Assembly (NCBI RefSeq): GCF_013817205.1
Contig: NZ_JACDDD010000028.1
Span: 1 to 40,784 of the forward strand
DNA: 40,784 bases
Direction of reading: 5' to 3'
From: Polaromonas sp.
Lineage (GTDB): Bacteria > Pseudomonadota > Gammaproteobacteria > Burkholderiales > Burkholderiaceae_C
Below are positions 16,267-24,397 of this stretch, piece by piece. The notes under the pieces were generated by a model, which made no database searches, was not told the DNA's origin, and was given only the letters and a program-made list of their open reading frames with translations. The position numbers and the translations under genes are program-made. Numbering within the stretch: the stretch's first letter is position 1; every line of letters begins with the position of its first letter.

Positions 16267-16821
16267 ATGACAACAGTTGTGGTGCTTTACCACTCCGGCT
16301 ACGGCCATACGCAGCGCATGGCCCAGGCAGTGGCCAGCGGTGCCGGCGCCGACCTGATCGCCATCGATGCCGATGGCAACCTGCCTGAAGGCGGATGGGA
16401 CGCCCTGGCTGCGGCAGATGCCATCATCATGGGCTCCCCCACCTACATGGGCAGCGTGAGCTGGCAGTTCAAGAAATTTGCCGACGCCTCGTCCAAGGTC
16501 TGGTACACCCAGGGCTGGAAGGACAAGCTTTTCGCGGGCTTCACCCACAGTGCGGCGATGAATGGTGACAAGTCTTCGACCCTGAACTATCTGTTCACGC
16601 TGGCGATGCAGCACGGCGGCCTGTGGGTCAGCCAGGGTGTGATGCCCAGCAACAGCAAGGCGGCGCAGCGCAACGATCCGAACTACCTCGGCTCCTACAG
16701 CGGCGCCATCGGACAAGCCCCCGCAGACGCTGGCGCCGGCGACATGGCACCGGGCGACCTGGAGTCGGCGCGGGCTTTCGGCGAACGCGTCGCTGCCGTC
16801 AGCGCGCGTTTCAAATCCTGA
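16267..16821 (+). CDS. Flavodoxin-like NAD(P)H:quinone oxidoreductase family protein
   Basis: 184 residues from ATG 16267 with a flavodoxin fold binding FMN. VVLYHSGYGHTQRMAQAVASG is the phosphate-binding loop. AIIMGSPTYMGSVSWQFKKF is the second FMN loop, and LFAGFTHSAAMNGDKSSTL follows, the pattern of the WrbA/NADPH-dependent FMN reductase group. It is cytosolic. It follows doxX by 73 bases on the same strand, probably one transcript. Together, pirin, DoxX and this reductase look like a quinone or redox stress module. Confidence 0.9.
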   Translation: MTTVVVLYHSGYGHTQRMAQAVASGAGADLIAIDADGNLPEGGWDALAAADAIIMGSPTYMGSVSWQFKKFADASSKVWYTQGWKDKLFAGFTHSAAMNGDKSSTLNYLFTLAMQHGGLWVSQGVMPSNSKAAQRNDPNYLGSYSGAIGQAPADAGAGDMAPGDLESARAFGERVAAVSARFKS

Positions 16822-16918
16822 GCCTATCCGGGCACCGACCCCTCTAAGAGCTTTATGCCAGTCGCGCGGCTGCACGAGTTGGAAGCCGTCACCAAAAAGT
16901 GAGTGCCTCCGGCTGGCT

Positions 16919-17149
16919 GTGCAGGCACCGGGCGCCACGGTTGCCTTGCGCGCCGGTCAGACCACGCGCCTGATGGTGATAGGCGGTGATGCGCTCGACG
17001 GTCACCGCTTCATGTGGTGGAATTTTGTGTCCAGCCGCAAGGAGCGCATTGTGCAGGCCTCGCGCGACTGGGAGGCGCAGAACATGGGTCGGGTGCCCCG
17101 CGACACTGAACTGATTCCGCTGCCGGCGCGCCGGTCTACTGCAGACTGA
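16919..17149 (+). pseudogene. C-terminal remnant of a second pirin-family gene
   Basis: This frame gives about 76 residues ending IPLPARRSTAD. It contains LMVIGGDALDGHRFMWWNFV and SSRKERIVQASRDW, which match the conserved C-terminal end of the other pirin group (pattern IGG..L...R..WWNFVSS.KERI..A..DW). The N-terminal three quarters are missing: the previous 97 bases back to the flavodoxin-like gene hold no recognisable pirin sequence. An ATG at 16856 gives only 15 codons. A deletion that removed most of a neighbouring pirin gene is the simplest reading. Confidence 0.75.
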
Positions 17150-17158
17150 GTTAATGCC

Positions 17159-18490
17159 TCAGGCCGGGTCGCGGGCCAGACGAAGCCCGCTGAATTGCCA
17201 CTGTGCATCCGGTGGGAAGAAATTGCGGTAACTCGCGCGGATGTGGCTCAGCGGCGTGGCGCAGGATCCGCCGCGCAGCACAAACTGGTTGCACATGAAC
17301 TTGCCGTTGTACTCGCCGACCAGCCCCTCCCAGGGTTTGTAGCCGGGGTAGGGGTTGTAGTTGGACTGGGTCCATTCCCAGACATCGCCGAACATCTGCG
17401 CCGGGGTGCCGCTCAGATGCTGTTGCTGCGGAATCGGATGGTAGGCGGCACTTTCGACAAAGTTGCCCTGCACCGGTGCGCTGCGCGCGGCCAGCTCCCA
17501 TTCGAACTCCGTCGGCAACCGGGCGCCAGTCCATCGCGCGTAGGCATCGGCTTCAAAATAACTGAGGTGGCACACCGGTGTATGGGCGTCCACCTGCACC
17601 AGGCCCTGCAGCGTGAAGTTCTGGTAGCCCCCGCCGTCAGCGCGCGCCTGCCAGTACAGTGGCATGGCCGCGCCTGTGGCTTGTACCCAGTCCCAGCCCA
17701 TGGACAGCCACAACTCGGGCCGGCGGTAGCCCCCATCCTCAACAAATGCCATCATTTCACCGTTGCTGACCAGCCGGCTGCCGATCTCGAAGGGCGCGAT
17801 ATAGACCTTGTGACGAGGGGTTTCGTTGTCGAAGCAAAAGTCGCTGTCACAACTCGGGTCGAACCCATGTTCCAGCAGTCCGCCTTCAAAACCCATCCAG
17901 CGCAGCGGTTGCGGGCTGATGCCGGCCAGCGGCCACTGGCGTGCATAAGCCGGGCGAGAGGGGTTGAAAGACAGCGCGTGTTTGATGTCAGTCAGCAGCA
18001 ACTCCTGGTGCTGTTGCTCGTGGTGCAGGCCCAGCGTGACCAGCTTTTGCAGCGCCGCGTGGTGCGGCCGCTGCGCCAGCAGGGCGAGGATGCGCGCATC
18101 AACGTTGGCGCGGTAGGCCAGCACCTCGTCAAGCCTGGGGCGGCTGATCAGTCCGCGTTTGGGACGCGGGTATTTGTCACCCACGCCGTTGTAATAACTG
18201 TTGAACAGCACCCGGAAGCCGGCGTCGAAGGGTGTGAAACCCGGCTCAAAACGCTCGAGGATGAAGGTCTCGAAAAACCAGGCCAAGTGCGCCAGATGCC
18301 ATTTGGTTGGGCTGGCATCCGGCATGGATTGCAGCTGGCAATCTTCGGCGCTCAGCGGTGCTGTCAACGCCTCGGTTCGCGCACGCACTTGCATGAATCG
18401 GCTTGCCAATGTGCCTGCCGGGTCGTCTGCAGGCCGGGTGGAGTGAACGGGGCGGGTGGGGCGGCTAGAAGGAGAGAACATGGCGTCCAT
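17159..18490 (-). CDS. egtB: Ergothioneine biosynthesis sulfoxide synthase
   Basis: EgtB is a non-haem iron enzyme that joins hercynine to cysteine or gamma-glutamylcysteine with oxygen, making the sulfoxide precursor of ergothioneine. The 443 residues hold a DinB-like N-terminal domain (about 30-180) and a C-type-lectin/formylglycine-generating-enzyme-like domain (about 200-440). Iron ligands are likely His68 (in WHLAHLAWFFE) and His157 and His161 (in HHEQQHQE). The second domain has NGEMMAFVEDGGYRRPELW, ARLPTEFEWE, GDVWEWTQSNY and VLRGGSCATP, ending SGLRLARD. ATG 18490 is the start. The gene neighbours trhO, not egtD. No C-S lyase (EgtE) or EgtC gene is in the window. Confidence 0.94.
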   Translation of the reverse strand: MDAMFSPSSRPTRPVHSTRPADDPAGTLASRFMQVRARTEALTAPLSAEDCQLQSMPDASPTKWHLAHLAWFFETFILERFEPGFTPFDAGFRVLFNSYYNGVGDKYPRPKRGLISRPRLDEVLAYRANVDARILALLAQRPHHAALQKLVTLGLHHEQQHQELLLTDIKHALSFNPSRPAYARQWPLAGISPQPLRWMGFEGGLLEHGFDPSCDSDFCFDNETPRHKVYIAPFEIGSRLVSNGEMMAFVEDGGYRRPELWLSMGWDWVQATGAAMPLYWQARADGGGYQNFTLQGLVQVDAHTPVCHLSYFEADAYARWTGARLPTEFEWELAARSAPVQGNFVESAAYHPIPQQQHLSGTPAQMFGDVWEWTQSNYNPYPGYKPWEGLVGEYNGKFMCNQFVLRGGSCATPLSHIRASYRNFFPPDAQWQFSGLRLARDPA

Positions 18491-18512
18491 CGGTCAGATG
18501 CAATTTGACCTG

Positions 18513-19292
18513 TCAGCTTTTCATGGTTTGTAAGCGTTGGCTGTCGGACAAGGGGCCGACATCCACTTTGGGTGCCAGCGCAGCGTCCACAGCCCGGCGC
18601 TCGTCGAAAACAAAACACTCGCCATCAAAGTGTGCATGGCCCTCGGTCTCGAAATATTTCAGGATGCCGCCGTCGAGCTGGAACACATGATCCACGCCGG
18701 ATTCGTGCATGAAAATGGCCGCCTTTTCACAGCGTATGCCGCCGGTACAAAAACTCACCACGGTTTTGCCCTGCAATTCATCGCGGTGTGTCAACAGGGC
18801 TTGCGGAAATTCGGTGAATTTGGTGATGCGCCAGTCGATCGCATTCCGAAAGGTGCCGACATCGGCTTCAAAGTCATTGCGTGTATCCAGCGTGACGACG
18901 GGCCGGCCCTTGTCGTCGTGGCCGGCATCGAGCCAGCGCTTGAGGGTTGCTGCGTCCACCGACGGCGCGCGGCCAGCTGCCGGGCAAATTGCCGGGTGGT
19001 CCATGCGAATGATCTCGGGCTTGATCTTGACCAGCAGCTTGCGAAAGGGCTGGGCCGTCGACCAGCTTTGCTTGACTTCCAGGTCAGCGAAGCGGGGATC
19101 ACTGCGCAGCCATGCCAAAAAATCATGAATGTTGCTGCCGCCGCCGGCCAGAAACAGGTTGATGCCTTCTTCAGCCAGCAGCACGGTGCCGCGCAGGGCG
19201 CGGCTGTGCGCGGCATCGCGCAGAGCGGCCTGCAGCGCGGGCAACTCGTCCAGGGCGATGAACTTGTAGGCAGCAATGTTCAGCATCTGCAT
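18513..19292 (-). CDS. trhO: Oxygen-dependent tRNA uridine(34) hydroxylase (rhodanese-like)
   Basis: TrhO (formerly YceA) hydroxylates U34 of certain tRNAs using molecular oxygen, toward 5-hydroxyuridine and its derivatives. The protein has 259 residues from ATG 19292; TTG 19298 and ATG 19286 are alternatives. The N-terminal acylphosphatase-like domain shows YKFIALDEL, LLAEEGINLFLAGG and FRKLLVKIKPEIIRMD. The rhodanese domain follows, with TLDTRNDFEADVGTF and the active loop VSFCTGGIRCEKA (Cys182), and VFQLDGGILKYFE. It lies 22 bases upstream of egtB on the same strand, probably chance co-location. Confidence 0.93.
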   Translation of the reverse strand: MQMLNIAAYKFIALDELPALQAALRDAAHSRALRGTVLLAEEGINLFLAGGGSNIHDFLAWLRSDPRFADLEVKQSWSTAQPFRKLLVKIKPEIIRMDHPAICPAAGRAPSVDAATLKRWLDAGHDDKGRPVVTLDTRNDFEADVGTFRNAIDWRITKFTEFPQALLTHRDELQGKTVVSFCTGGIRCEKAAIFMHESGVDHVFQLDGGILKYFETEGHAHFDGECFVFDERRAVDAALAPKVDVGPLSDSQRLQTMKS

Positions 19293-19326
19293 GATCAAGA
19301 ATTGTAGGGGGATGTCTGTTCATTCA

Positions 19327-19424
19327 AGCCGGGGCCGCGAACCGGCGCTGCCGGCCCGCAGGCGCAGCGGCCCCCCCCCCCGGGGGGGCAGGAAGTTACA
19401 CGCAGTGAACCACCGTGGGGGCAA
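19327..19424 (+). repeat. Dispersed repeat family 2, copy 3, with a C11G7 tract
   Basis: This is a more diverged copy on the opposite strand to copies 1 and 2, but in the same orientation to its downstream gene, dnaE. It starts GCCGGGGCCGCGAACCGGC, has GCAGGCGCAGC, and ends CCGTGGGGGCAACC. The central palindrome is replaced by eleven C (19371-19381) and seven G (19382-19388). It fills the gap between trhO and dnaE, ending about 22 bases before the dnaE ATG. Confidence 0.75.
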
Positions 19425-19446
19425 CCTCGCCCTCTAGAATGAAGCC

Positions 19447-22400
19447 ATGTTTGTCCATTTACGTCTTCACACCGAGTTTTCCGTCGTTGACGGCACCAAC
19501 CGCATCGATGAAATTGTGCAGGCCGCAGCGGCCGACGGGCAACCGGCGCTGGCGATTACCGATCTGGGTAACCTGTTTGGCACGGTGAAGTTTTACAAGG
19601 AAAGCCGCAGCGCCGGTGTCAAGCCGCTGATAGGCGCAGACGTCTGGGTGCAGGTGCCCGGCAAAGAGGCCACGGCACCGCCGGCGCGCCTGCTGCTGCT
19701 GGTGCAGAACCGCCAAGGTTATCTGAATTTGTCGGAGCTGCTGACCCGTGCCTGGACGCGCGGCGTGGTGCGCGACCAGGCCGTCATCAGCCTGGAATGG
19801 CTGCAGGAACTCGGCGAGGGCCTGATCGCGCTGTCGGGTGCGCAGGGCGGCGCGGTGGGCCAGGCGCTGGTGCAGGGTGATGGCGCGCGCGCACTGGAAT
19901 GTGCGCTGTACTTCGCCGGACTGTTCCCGCACCGTTTTTACATCGAGCTGCAGCGCGCCCAGCGTGTGGACGACGAGCAGCATGTAGTGGCGGCGGTGCA
20001 ACTTGCCGCACGGCTCAAGCTGCCGGTGGTGGCCACGCATCCGGTGCAGTTCCTGGGGTATGAGGATTACGAGGCCCACGAAGCACGCGTCTGTATCGCC
20101 GGCGGTGAAATCCTGGGCAATGCGCGACGTGTGCGCAAGTTCACGCGCGAGCAGTATTTCAAGTCCTCGGCGCAAATGGCCGGGTTGTTTGCCGACCTGC
20201 CTTCGGCGCTGGCGAATACGCTGGAAATCGCCAAACGATGCAACCTCAAACTGGAACTCGGCAAGGCCATGTTGCCGGAATACCCGACGCCTGAGGTCAA
20301 TGGCGTGCGCATGCCGCCCGACGAATATTTCCGTTACGCCTCGTTTGAAGGGCTGGAAGAACGGCTGGCCCATCTGTATCCAAATGAGGCGATCCGCAAC
20401 GAAAAACGACCCCAATACGTCGAGCGGCTGGAGTTCGAGATCAACACCATCCTGAAGATGGGTTTCCCGGGCTACTTTCTCATCGTGGGCGACTTCATCA
20501 ACTGGGCCAAGAACAACGGCTGCCCGGTCGGGCCGGGCCGTGGCTCCGGCGCCGGCTCGCTGGTGGCTTATTCGCTGAAGATCACCGACCTGGACCCGCT
20601 GCAGTACAACCTGCTGTTCGAGCGTTTCCTCAACCCGGAACGGGTGTCCATGCCCGACTTCGACATCGACTTCTGCCAGACGAATCGTGACCGCGTGATC
20701 GACTATGTCAAGGACAAGTACGGTCATGCGGCGGTCAGCCAGATCGTCACCTTCGGCACCATGGCCGCACGTGCCGCAATTCGCGACGTGGGTCGGGTAC
20801 TCGACTTTTCCTATGGCTTTTGCGACGGTATCTCCAAGCTGGTGCCCAACAAGCCCGGTCAGGCCGTTACCTTGCAGTTGGTTCCGGCCGAACGCAAAAA
20901 AAACGACAAGATGGTGTACGCGCTGGAGGCTGAGCCAGTGCTGGCCGAACGCGAGGCCAAGGAAGAAGATGTGCGTACCCTGCTCGAGCTGGCGCGCAAG
21001 CTCGAAGGCCTGACGCGAAACGTTGGCATGCATGCCGGTGGCGTGCTGATTGCGCCGGGCAAGCTCACCGATTTCTGCCCGCTTTACCTGCAGCCCGGCA
21101 GCACCTCGGCGGTCAGCCAGTTCGACAAGAACGACGTCGAGGCAATTGGCTTGGTCAAGTTCGACTTTCTGGGCCTGGCCACGCTGACCATTCTGGAGCT
21201 GGCGCGCGAGTTCATCGTGCAGCGGCATCCGGCGCAAAAGGACTTCAAGTTCGAGAACCTGCCGCTTGACGACCAGCGGGTGTATGCCTTGTTCGCCGAA
21301 GGCAAGACAGAAGCCGTGTTCCAGTTTGAAAGTATCGGCATGCAGCGCATGCTCAGGGACGCGCGGCCGAACCGGCTGGAAGACCTGATCGCGATGAATG
21401 CGCTGTACCGGCCGGGCCCGATGGACCTGATCCCGACTTACATCGCACGCAAGCAGGGCAAGGAAACACCCGAGTACCCGGACCCACGCGTCAAGCCCAT
21501 CCTGGAAGAGACCTACGGCATCATGGTCTACCAGGAGCAGGTGATGCAGACCGCACAGATCCTGGGTGGCTACTCGCTGGGCGGCGCCGACATGTTGCGC
21601 CGTGCCATGGGCAAGAAGGACGAAAAAGAGATGGCGTCGCAGCGGGAAATTTTCCGCAAAGGCGCAGGTGTCAACGGTTTGAGCCAGGAAAAAGCCGACG
21701 AGGTTTTCGACCTGATGGAGAAGTTCGCCGGCTACGGCTTCAACAAGTCGCACTCGGCCGCCTACGCACTGCTGGCCTATCACACCGCCTGGCTCAAGCG
21801 CCATTACACCGCCGAGTTTTTCTGCGCCAACATGACCGTCGAGATGGGCGATACCGACAAGCTCAAAATCCTGTTCGGTGACGCACAGAAGATGGGCATC
21901 AGTTTCGAGTCGCCCGACGTCAACCGCGGCCACCACCGCTTCGAGCCGATCAGCAACACCAGCATTCGTTACGGCCTGGGAGCGGTCAAGGGCACCGGCC
22001 AGCAGGCGATTGCCGCCATCGTGGCGGCGCGCGAGGCGGGCGGGCCGTTCTCGTCGCTGTTCGACTTCTGTCTGCGGGTCGACAGGACCAAAATGAACAA
22101 GCGCACGGTCGAGGCGCTGATCAAGGCGGGCGCTTTCGACAATCTGCAGCTCAACCGCGCCTCGCTGCTGGCCTCGGTGGACCGGGCCTTTGAATTTTCG
22201 GCGCAGGCTGAAGCCAACGCCAACCAGGGCGGCCTGTTCGACATGGACTCACATGCGGCGAGCACACAGGAGCCGCCGCTGGTGGAAGCCGTGCCTTTTG
22301 GCGTGAAGGCGCGGCTGGTGCAGGAAAAAACCGCGATTGGTTTTTACCTGTCCGGCCACCTTTTTGATGAAGTTGAAACCGAGGTCAGGCAGTTCGTCAA

Positions 22401-22953
22401 ACGCAAGATCGATGACCTGATTGATTCCCGCGACCAGACCCTGCTGGCAGCCATCGTCAGCGACCTGCGCGTGATCAACGGCAACCGCGGCAAGCTGATC
22501 ATCTTCAAGCTCGACGACAAGACAGACACGCTGGAGGCTTCAGTGGACGAGGCCACCTTCAACGCCAACCGCAATCTGCTGAAAGACGACGAACTGGTGA
22601 TTGTGCAGGGCACCTTGCAGCCGGCCTCAGAGCGTTTCGGCCGGCGCTTCAAGGTCACCCAAGTGTGGAGCCTGGAGTCGGCGCGTTGCCGCTTCGGCAA
22701 GTACCTGCGTGTGGCGGTCAATGGCGCGGCGCCGGATGTGCAGCGCATCGTGCGGGATTTTCCGCCGCGCAAGGAAATGTCCGAGCAAGGCGAAGTCAGC
22801 CGCGGCCTGCCGGTGCGCCTGAGCCTCAAGCGAGAGAGCGTGGTGGCCGAACTGCAGCTGGGTGAAGCCGCGAAGTTTTTCCCGACCAATGCCGCGCTGG
22901 CGAGCTGGATAGCGCAGGCCGACCAGGGGTTGGCGCAGATTGTTTATGAATGA
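19447..22953 (+). CDS. dnaE: DNA polymerase III alpha subunit
   Basis: The replicative polymerase subunit, 1168 residues, the normal DnaE1 size. The N-terminal PHP domain starts FVHLRLHTEFSVVDG and has ALAITDLGNLFGTVKFYK. The palm shows GCPVGPGRGSGAGSLVAY and the catalytic Asp pair in MPDFDIDFCQ. Further motifs are NVGMHAGGVLIAPG, FQFESIGMQRML, YRPGPMDLIPTYI, EETYGIMVYQEQVMQTAQIL and FNKSHSAAYALLAYHTAWLK. A C-terminal OB-fold follows (about 1010-1090). No intein or frameshift was seen. A possible -10 element TAGAAT lies only six bases before the start codon, so the transcript leader may be short or the promoter lies in the family-2 repeat. Confidence 0.98.
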   Translation: MFVHLRLHTEFSVVDGTNRIDEIVQAAAADGQPALAITDLGNLFGTVKFYKESRSAGVKPLIGADVWVQVPGKEATAPPARLLLLVQNRQGYLNLSELLTRAWTRGVVRDQAVISLEWLQELGEGLIALSGAQGGAVGQALVQGDGARALECALYFAGLFPHRFYIELQRAQRVDDEQHVVAAVQLAARLKLPVVATHPVQFLGYEDYEAHEARVCIAGGEILGNARRVRKFTREQYFKSSAQMAGLFADLPSALANTLEIAKRCNLKLELGKAMLPEYPTPEVNGVRMPPDEYFRYASFEGLEERLAHLYPNEAIRNEKRPQYVERLEFEINTILKMGFPGYFLIVGDFINWAKNNGCPVGPGRGSGAGSLVAYSLKITDLDPLQYNLLFERFLNPERVSMPDFDIDFCQTNRDRVIDYVKDKYGHAAVSQIVTFGTMAARAAIRDVGRVLDFSYGFCDGISKLVPNKPGQAVTLQLVPAERKKNDKMVYALEAEPVLAEREAKEEDVRTLLELARKLEGLTRNVGMHAGGVLIAPGKLTDFCPLYLQPGSTSAVSQFDKNDVEAIGLVKFDFLGLATLTILELAREFIVQRHPAQKDFKFENLPLDDQRVYALFAEGKTEAVFQFESIGMQRMLRDARPNRLEDLIAMNALYRPGPMDLIPTYIARKQGKETPEYPDPRVKPILEETYGIMVYQEQVMQTAQILGGYSLGGADMLRRAMGKKDEKEMASQREIFRKGAGVNGLSQEKADEVFDLMEKFAGYGFNKSHSAAYALLAYHTAWLKRHYTAEFFCANMTVEMGDTDKLKILFGDAQKMGISFESPDVNRGHHRFEPISNTSIRYGLGAVKGTGQQAIAAIVAAREAGGPFSSLFDFCLRVDRTKMNKRTVEALIKAGAFDNLQLNRASLLASVDRAFEFSAQAEANANQGGLFDMDSHAASTQEPPLVEAVPFGVKARLVQEKTAIGFYLSGHLFDEVETEVRQFVKRKIDDLIDSRDQTLLAAIVSDLRVINGNRGKLIIFKLDDKTDTLEASVDEATFNANRNLLKDDELVIVQGTLQPASERFGRRFKVTQVWSLESARCRFGKYLRVAVNGAAPDVQRIVRDFPPRKEMSEQGEVSRGLPVRLSLKRESVVAELQLGEAAKFFPTNAALASWIAQADQGLAQIVYE

Positions 22954-23012
22954 AATCGGGCTTCAGCCCCCGTCGGGCGGGCGTAAGCAGCTACTTTATT
23001 GGTAGCATTTTT
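22951..23012 (-). repeat. Dispersed repeat family 1, copy D, doubling as dnaE terminator
   Basis: On the minus strand: GCTAC...GTAGC hairpin, TGCTTACGCC, GACGGGGGCTGAAGCCCGA, TTTCA. It begins at the dnaE stop codon. On the dnaE transcript the hairpin GCTAC (22990-22994) / GTAGC (23002-23006) is followed by ATTTTTTATT, a fair intrinsic terminator. The stem pair here is C-G where other copies have T-A, a compensating change. Confidence 0.85.
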
Positions 23013-23015
23013 TAT
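22990..23015 (+). terminator. Intrinsic terminator of dnaE within the repeat
   Basis: A 5-bp stem GCTAC/GTAGC with a 7-base loop is followed by A and six T. It lies between convergent dnaE and tolA. Confidence 0.6.
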
Positions 23016-23023
23016 TCGTTCGT

Positions 23024-23935
23024 TCAATCTTTTGGGCCAAACTCAATCGGAAAACCGGAAACGATTTTGCCGGTTTCGTCTGCAGGTATCCTTCCAGTTT
23101 TTTCGACCGCGCGAAGGACAGCTTCGTCCCAAGCAGGCACGCCGCTCGACTTGCTCAACTTTGAACTCATGATCACTCCCGTCGGTGAAACTTCCACCTG
23201 AACGATGGCTTTAGGATTGCCTTGAATTCCTTCGGGGTTGGCAAAACTAATGTTCCTCTTGAACAGGGCCGCTAAGCGCCCTTTGTAGCTAGCCGAAGGG
23301 CCTCTTGCTTTTTGGGCAGAACCGGTGGCATCCGCTCCGCCGGTAGCGCCGGCTTGGGCCATCATTCGCTTCATCGCGTCGTCGCGTAGCTTCTTTGTCG
23401 CTGCGTCTGCGAGTTTCTGCTTTTCCGTTTCTTTCGCTTCTAGCTTTTTGTCTTCGACCTTCTTTGCTTCCGCCTTCTTCGCTTCCTCAGCCTTGCGCTT
23501 GGCGAGTTCGTCCTTCAGCTTCTGCTCTTTCTCCTTTTTGGCCTGAAGCTCCTTGAGCCTGTCCTGCTCGGCCTTGGCCTTTGCCAGTTCTTCTTCCTTC
23601 TTCTTCAGTTCCAGCTTGCGCTTTTTCTCGCGCTCGAGCGCAATGTCTACGTCAGGTGCGGGCGGTGGTGGCGGTGCCTTGACGACGGGCTCGGGCGGCG
23701 GGGGAGGCGGCGGCGGGGCAGGTGGAGGCTCCACCAGCTTGGGCGCCGCTTCCTGCGGGACGCTGGACCACAACTCGGCCTCGAAGGAAAGGTCCGGGTC
23801 GCTGTGTTTCCAGTTGATACCCCAGGTCAGTGCGCCTATCAGCAGGGCATGGACCAGCAGCGCCAGGCCGAAAGACCGCAGCGCACCGGGATCGCGTTGC
23901 GGTGCCAGGTCAAGTCGGTCGGCGGCGCTGGGCAT
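23024..23935 (-). CDS. tolA: Tol-Pal system protein TolA (TonB-like C-terminus)
   Basis: TolA links the inner-membrane TolQR motor to the outer membrane during cell constriction. ATG 23935 gives 303 residues. Segment FGLALLVHALLIGALTWGI is the membrane anchor (about 22-40). A Pro-rich stretch follows (EPPPAPPPPPPPPEP), then a long Lys/Glu/Ala coiled coil (about 100-200). The C-terminal TonB-like domain has AIVQVEVSPTGVIMSSKLSK and SGVPAWDEAVLRAVEKTGRI. It lies 16 bases after tolR. No tolB or pal follows; dnaE converges instead. Confidence 0.93.
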   Translation of the reverse strand: MPSAADRLDLAPQRDPGALRSFGLALLVHALLIGALTWGINWKHSDPDLSFEAELWSSVPQEAAPKLVEPPPAPPPPPPPPEPVVKAPPPPPAPDVDIALEREKKRKLELKKKEEELAKAKAEQDRLKELQAKKEKEQKLKDELAKRKAEEAKKAEAKKVEDKKLEAKETEKQKLADAATKKLRDDAMKRMMAQAGATGGADATGSAQKARGPSASYKGRLAALFKRNISFANPEGIQGNPKAIVQVEVSPTGVIMSSKLSKSSGVPAWDEAVLRAVEKTGRIPADETGKIVSGFPIEFGPKD

Positions 23936-23951
23936 CGACAGCAATACGGGC

Positions 23952-24383
23952 TTAGTTGCCGGTTTGCACCGACAGGCCGACACGGGCGACGCCGGCTTTT
24001 TGCAGCGCGTCCATGACCTTGACCACGGTTTCGTACTTGATGGACTTGTCGGCGCTGATCACCACCGGTGTGACCTGCTCGCCGGCCGGCACGGCGGGCT
24101 GCAGGCGCTTGACTGCGGAACCCACTTCGCCCAGCTGCGTCGGCACCGACTGCCCCTCGGACTTGATCTGGATGACTTCATCCTTGCTGATCTCGATCTG
24201 GATAGGCCGGGGTGGCTGTCCCGGCGCCTTGCCGACCTTGGGCAAGGCAATCATGCTGGGCGTGATCAGGGGCGCCGTCACCATGAAGATGATGAGCAAC
24301 ACCAGCATCACGTCGATGAAGGGCACCATGTTGATTTCACTGATGGTGCGGCGGCCACGGCCGCGGGAGCTGACTGCTGGCAT
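23952..24383 (-). CDS. tolR: Tol-Pal system protein TolR (ExbD family)
   Basis: The TolR subunit of the proton-driven TolQR motor, 143 residues. The single membrane helix near residues 20-40 carries the key Asp in MVPFIDVMLVLLIIFMV. The periplasmic domain follows with VISADKSIKYETVVKVMDAL. It lies between tolQ (14 bases upstream) and tolA. Confidence 0.96.
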   Translation of the reverse strand: MPAVSSRGRGRRTISEINMVPFIDVMLVLLIIFMVTAPLITPSMIALPKVGKAPGQPPRPIQIEISKDEVIQIKSEGQSVPTQLGEVGSAVKRLQPAVPAGEQVTPVVISADKSIKYETVVKVMDALQKAGVARVGLSVQTGN

Positions 24384-24397
24384 TGCGTCTCTCCTGA

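Noticed and set aside
16856-16903. 15-codon frame between the flavodoxin-like gene and the pirin remnant
   Set aside because: Too short and without a good ribosome-binding site; no conserved peptide recognised.
19459-21936. Long open frame (825 codons) antisense to dnaE
   Set aside because: Long antisense frames are common in GC-rich genes; the product is His/Gln-rich without any motif and dnaE is certain.
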